From: Deltaproteobacteria bacterium
GTDB taxonomy: Bacteria > Myxococcota_A > UBA796 > UBA2385
DNA length: 7,860 bases
Direction: 5' to 3'
Assembly (NCBI GenBank): GCA_015489145.1
Contig: WGAH01000550.1
Location: forward strand, 1-7,860
In this document: positions 4,990-7,860 of the stretch, piece by piece
Numbering within the stretch: position 1 is the first letter of the stretch
Layout: every line of letters starts with the position of its first letter
Program-made: the position numbers and the translations under genes
Notes under the pieces: model-generated
Databases searched by the model: none
What the model was told of the DNA's origin: nothing
Seen by the model: the letters and a program-made list of their open reading frames with translations, nothing else

Positions 4990-7113
4990 TCAGGGCCAGC
5001 CGGTGTCTCCCGCTTCCGGCCCGGCGAGATCGGGGGCGAAGCGCTCCGGCGGCTTGCGGTGGGCGAGCTCGTCGGCCAGGTCGGACTCGGCCTGCGCCAG
5101 GAGCTCGGCGATGTCGGGATCGTCGGGGAGCACCCGCGCGACGGGCCGGATGGTCCGCACCGCCTCGGCGTGCCGGCCGACCTCGAGGAACCACCGCGTG
5201 AGCACCACCCGGGCGCCGACCTGCCCGGGGAAGCGCCGCAGCGCGTCCTGCATCGCGTCGATGGCCTCCTCGGGGCGGCCGGCGAGCCACAGCACGCGGG
5301 CGTGGGTGACGGTGGCGCGCGGGTCGAGGGGAATCGCCCGCCGGGCGCGGTCGGCCAGGGCGAGCGCCTCGTCCAGCTCGCCCCGGGCGGCCATCACCTC
5401 GGCCAGGGTGAGCATGACCTCGGCCTGGTCGGGCTCCCGGGCCAGGATGCGCTCCGCCAGGATCTCGGCCCCCGCGAGGTCGCCCCGCGCGAGGTAGACC
5501 CGCGCCAGCCCGTCCTCGGCCTGCGGGTGCCCGGGCACCTGCTCGAGGATCGTGCGGTACCAGGCCTCGGCCTCGTCCCAGTCGCCGACGTCGGCCCAGG
5601 CGTTGGCGATCTTGATCGCGGTGAGGGAGCCGTGGCTGTGCAGCCAGGCGGCGGTCCAGGCCTCGATGGCGGCCAGGGGGTTGCCCGCCGCCGCCAGCAC
5701 GTCGCCGCGCAGCTCCTCGACGCCCCAGGCCCCGGACAGGCGCCGGTCGAGCGTCTCGACCATCTGCACGGCGATGTCGAATCGGCCGCGCCGAATCGCG
5801 TCCCGCGTCGCCCAGGTGAGGGGCACCACGTCGATGACGTCGCGGGGGTCGACGCTGCCCTCGGGCGCTTCCGGCACCGTCGCGAGGTAGCCGAGGGCGG
5901 CGAGGCGGGCGAGGGTGTCGGCGTCGGGGGTGACCGGCCGGACGTCGGCGCTCGCCGTGTCGAGGCGCTGCCGCATCGCCGCGAGGTCGGCGTGCATCGC
6001 GTCGAGGTCGACCACCTCGGCCGCCCGCGTCGAGATCGCGTCGTCGACCACGGGGTACCAGGCCCCCCAGGCCCCCTCCATGTAACGCCCATCCCGGTCG
6101 GTGTAGGCGAACATCGGCGCGAGGCCGAGGAGGTACTGCCCGGTGCGGGACTCGCTGAACGGGCGCTCGGTGCCCCCCTCGCGCAGGTCGCGGCCGTCGA
6201 GCCCCTCGGCGGGCATCCCCAGCAGCGCGAGCACCGTGGGGGTGATGTCGACGGTGCTCACCGGGTCGTCCACCCGCGAGCCGGCCGGCAGGCCCGCATC
6301 CTCGATGCCGCGCGCCCGGAGGATGAGGGGCACGCGAATCGTGCCGTCGTGGAGCAGGAATCCGTGGGTCTGCTCGCCCCCGTCGCCGAGGCCCTCGCCG
6401 TGATCGGCGGTGAGCACCACCAGCGAGCGGTCGAAGCGCGCGTCCCAGGCCTCGAGCAGCTCGCCCACCGCGTGGGCGGCATACGCGATTTCGCCGTCGT
6501 AGTCGCCGTAGGGCCCCGGCTGCTCGAAGCCGGCCGGCGGCGTGTAGGGCCAGTGGGCGTCGAAGAGGTGGACCCAGACGAAGGCCGGCCCGGGATTGGC
6601 GCGAATCCAGGCGGCGGCGGCGGCGGCGACGTCGCCGGCCTGGCGCTCGTCGCCGAAGTCGAGCTCGGTGGGCACGACGCCCATGTCGTCGTCGTAGTGC
6701 TCGAAGCCCTGGGCGAGCCCCCAGCGCCCCTGGGTGGGCAGGGCGCTGGTGAAGGCCGCCGTGTGCCACCCCGCCGCCCGCAGGCGCTCGGCGAGGGTCG
6801 TCACGTCGTCGCCGAGGATGAAGGAGCCGTTGTCGAGCACCCCGTGGCGCTCGGGCAGAAGCCCCGTGAGGATGCTCGCGTGCGCCGGGGTGGTGAGCGG
6901 GATCGGCGAGGCGGCGCGCTCGAAGGTGACGCCCTCGCGGGCGAGGCGGTCGTAGGCCGGGGTCGGGGCCTCGCCGCCGTAGGGGCCGAGGTGGTCGGCC
7001 CGGGTGGTGTCGAGGGTGACGAGCAGCACCGAGGGGGGCTCGGGACGGCAGGCGGCGAGCGAGAGGGCCGCGAGGAAGGCGGTCGCGGAACCGGCTGGGA
7101 CACGGGCGCGCAT
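4990..7113 (-). CDS. Sulfatase/alkaline-phosphatase-fold lipoprotein with C-terminal TPR region
   Basis: From ATG 7113 this gene encodes 707 residues. An open frame continues upstream to 7824, but 7113 is chosen because the lipoprotein signal starts there (AFLAALSLAAC, Cys22) and a -10 lies just before it. Residues about 28-330 form a PF00884-like domain: LLVTLDTTRADHLGPYG with Asp35 and Asp40, PLTTPAHASILTG at 72-84, and TADHGEGLGDGGEQTHG with Asp237, His238 and His250, then IRVPLILRARG. At the formylglycine position (Cys/Ser-x-Pro-x-Arg) the sequence is Thr74-Thr-Pro-Ala-His. It therefore probably does not carry formylglycine and may be a Thr-nucleophile phosphatase or phosphotransferase. 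Residues about 430-680 hold repeated helical pairs (GDWDEAEAWYRTILEQVPGHP, GELDEALALADRARRAIPLDP) typical of TPRs, likely for protein contacts. It should be anchored in the envelope and act in the periplasm or at the surface. Substrate unknown. Confidence 0.93.
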   Translation of the reverse strand: MRARVPAGSATAFLAALSLAACRPEPPSVLLVTLDTTRADHLGPYGGEAPTPAYDRLAREGVTFERAASPIPLTTPAHASILTGLLPERHGVLDNGSFILGDDVTTLAERLRAAGWHTAAFTSALPTQGRWGLAQGFEHYDDDMGVVPTELDFGDERQAGDVAAAAAAWIRANPGPAFVWVHLFDAHWPYTPPAGFEQPGPYGDYDGEIAYAAHAVGELLEAWDARFDRSLVVLTADHGEGLGDGGEQTHGFLLHDGTIRVPLILRARGIEDAGLPAGSRVDDPVSTVDITPTVLALLGMPAEGLDGRDLREGGTERPFSESRTGQYLLGLAPMFAYTDRDGRYMEGAWGAWYPVVDDAISTRAAEVVDLDAMHADLAAMRQRLDTASADVRPVTPDADTLARLAALGYLATVPEAPEGSVDPRDVIDVVPLTWATRDAIRRGRFDIAVQMVETLDRRLSGAWGVEELRGDVLAAAGNPLAAIEAWTAAWLHSHGSLTAIKIANAWADVGDWDEAEAWYRTILEQVPGHPQAEDGLARVYLARGDLAGAEILAERILAREPDQAEVMLTLAEVMAARGELDEALALADRARRAIPLDPRATVTHARVLWLAGRPEEAIDAMQDALRRFPGQVGARVVLTRWFLEVGRHAEAVRTIRPVARVLPDDPDIAELLAQAESDLADELAHRKPPERFAPDLAGPEAGDTGWP

Positions 7114-7119
7114 GGCTCC

Positions 7120-7125
7120 ATCGTA
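7120..7125 (-). promoter_or_regulatory. -10 element of the sulfatase-fold gene; possibly leaderless
   Basis: On the minus strand TACGAT is followed by only six bases (GGAGCC) and then ATG 7113. With normal -10 to +1 spacing, transcription would start at the A of the ATG. A GGAG lies in the gap, but it is too close to act as a normal Shine-Dalgarno. No good -35 is visible. Confidence 0.45.
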
Positions 7126-7186
7126 GGCCGCGCCCGCCCCTCCGTCTCCCGCCTGGGACGCATCGGGACGAAAGCGCCCCCCGCGG

Positions 7187-7195
7187 TGGTATCCT
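7187..7195 (+). promoter_or_regulatory. Extended -10 element of the DUF7662-like gene; possibly leaderless
   Basis: TGGTATCCT is an extended -10 (TGn plus TATCCT), followed by seven bases and ATG 7203. The predicted start of transcription is at 7202. There is no Shine-Dalgarno between it and the ATG. It is divergent from the promoter at 7120-7125 within an 89-base intergenic region. Confidence 0.5.
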
Positions 7196-7202
7196 CGCCG
7201 CC

Positions 7203-7472
7203 ATGGGCAAGTACGACCCCCTCCGCGCCTTCCTGGAGAACTCGGGCGCCGAAACGATGCGCCTTCGCTTCGCCGACATCGAGCGCATCCTCGGCGCGCC
7301 GCTGCCCCCGTCGGCGCGCGTCCACGCGGCCTGGTGGGCCAACGAGCGCAACCCGAAAACCCACGTCCAGAAGATCGCCTGGACCGCCGCCGGCTACCGG
7401 GTCGACGCGGTGGACCGCGACGCCGGGTGGGTGCGCTTCCGGCGGGCGCCGGCGGGCTCCCGGCCGCGGTAG
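7203..7472 (+). CDS. Small DUF7662-like protein
   Basis: This gene encodes 89 residues from ATG 7203 to TAG 7470-7472. The sequence opens MGKYDPLRAFLENSG, then has a helical FADIERILGAPLPPSAR segment, a HAAWWANERNPKTH segment and an ending GYRVDAVDRDAGWVRFRR. I recall these as the hallmarks of the small family annotated DUF7662: the GKYDPLR start, the LPPSA turn, WWAN and a closing V-x-F-R-R strand. No function is known to me for that family. It has no signal peptide or membrane segment, so it should be cytoplasmic. It is complete compared with the usual size of about 80-100 residues. The gene diverges from the sulfatase-fold gene and has its own -10. The family name is from memory; that this is a real gene is more certain. 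Confidence 0.85.
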   Translation: MGKYDPLRAFLENSGAETMRLRFADIERILGAPLPPSARVHAAWWANERNPKTHVQKIAWTAAGYRVDAVDRDAGWVRFRRAPAGSRPR

Positions 7473-7512
7473 CCCACGGCCGGCGGCGCCCGAAACCGCG
7501 CCCGGCGACTCC

Positions 7513-7521
7513 TGCTACGCT
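7513..7521 (+). promoter_or_regulatory. Extended -10 element of the 7531 gene
   Basis: TGCTACGCT (TGn plus TACGCT) is followed by nine bases and ATG 7531, giving a predicted leader of about three bases. There is no Shine-Dalgarno. It repeats the layout seen at 7187-7195. Confidence 0.45.
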
Positions 7522-7530
7522 CCGGCCTCG

Positions 7531-7860
7531 ATGGTCCGACCCGGCCGACTCGGGATCCTCGCGGCGCTGCCGATGCCGCTCGTGCCGGCGACGGTCCCCG
7601 CCTGCGCGCAGCCCGGGCGCACCTCCCCGACGAGCGACGCCGCCGAGCCCCGCTTCGACGAACCCGCCCTGGCCACCCTCCACGCCGCGCTGCGCGCCGC
7701 CGCCCGGGAACGCGCCGCGGGCTGGCGCCACCTGCCGCCACAAAAACGCGGGAATTTCCTGCGTGAACGCTGGTGTTCGCCCGATGTTCCCGCCCGCGCC
7801 TGCGACGGCGGGGCCGTCGTTCACCGCGAGGCGCGCGGCACCGCGTGGTTCGAGCTGTCC
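7531..7860 (+). CDS. N-terminal part of an exported protein of unknown function (3' end outside window)
   Basis: The frame is open from ATG 7531 to the end of the window, 110 codons with no stop. The N-terminus is a signal peptide: a basic start (MVRPGR), a hydrophobic stretch (LGILAALPMPLVPATV), then PACAQPG. It could be cut by signal peptidase II before the Cys (VPAC is an imperfect lipobox because of the Pro) or by signal peptidase I after ACA. A Ser/Pro/Asp-rich linker follows, then a helical Ala/Arg-rich segment (LHAALRAAARERAAGW) and a part with two Cys (RERWCSPDV, RACDGGA) that may pair after export. Third positions are strongly GC-biased, as in the native genes. I do not recognise the domain. 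The start is supported by the -10 just upstream and by the position of the signal peptide. Confidence 0.7.
   Translation, partial: MVRPGRLGILAALPMPLVPATVPACAQPGRTSPTSDAAEPRFDEPALATLHAALRAAARERAAGWRHLPPQKRGNFLRERWCSPDVPARACDGGAVVHREARGTAWFELS

Noticed and set aside
2969..7351. A 4.4-kb open frame on the minus strand (1460 codons) crossing the sulfatase-fold gene and the repeats.
   Set aside because: It is an out-of-frame reading of the sulfatase-fold gene joined to the antisense of the GAC-rich repeats. The translation is Arg/Pro/Ala- and then Val/Ala-rich low-complexity sequence with no domain. High GC leaves such frames open by chance.
7114..7824. N-terminal extension of the sulfatase-fold gene up to an ATG at 7824 (944 codons).
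   Set aside because: The extension overlaps the DUF7662-like gene and the 7531 gene antisense, is low-complexity, and would bury a clear lipoprotein signal peptide at 7113.

Overview
The window is a very GC-rich stretch of bacterial chromosome, most likely from the Myxococcota (Polyangia-like) or a close deltaproteobacterial relative. Three things suggest this. Two tandem lipoproteins carry MopE-type Asp/Cys metal-binding motifs, a third lipoprotein ends in a MYXO-CTERM-like tail (Cys, hydrophobic stretch, Arg cluster), and a sulfatase-fold lipoprotein carries a TPR tail. No rRNA, tRNA, CRISPR array, transposase or phage gene is visible.

Layout. (1) 1-634, +: the 3' end of an unrecognised helix-rich protein. 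(2) 674-1765, -: a lipoprotein of clearly lower GC than its neighbours, with its own good sigma-70-type promoter. (3) 1801-4960, +: three tandem copies of one gene family. The first is a 5'-truncated remnant (1801-2154). The second has its signal peptide and body in different frames (2260-3206). The third is intact (3305-4960) and carries nine Cys/Asp repeats. All three share a C-terminal beta-rich domain that I do not recognise, ending in a P-(F/L)-S-W motif. (4) 4990-7113, -: a 707-residue lipoprotein with an alkaline-phosphatase/sulfatase-superfamily domain, a Thr where the formylglycine Cys/Ser would be, and a C-terminal TPR region. (5) 7203-7472, +: a small DUF7662-like protein, divergent from (4). 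(6) 7531 to the window end, +: the start of an exported protein of unknown function.

Theme. At least four of the seven loci encode envelope or surface lipoproteins, so this is a cell-envelope/secretome neighbourhood rather than a metabolic operon. Most genes have their own promoter and there is little sign of operon structure. The tandem family looks like active birth and death: duplication with the promoter region, homogenised internal repeats, a frameshifted copy, and a truncated copy abutting a compositionally foreign gene. Starts at 7113, 7203 and 7531 each sit 6-9 bases after a -10-like hexamer, which suggests leaderless or near-leaderless transcripts.

I found no convincing new defence or mobile system. 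The best candidate for something undescribed is the three-copy lipoprotein family with its conserved C-terminal domain.
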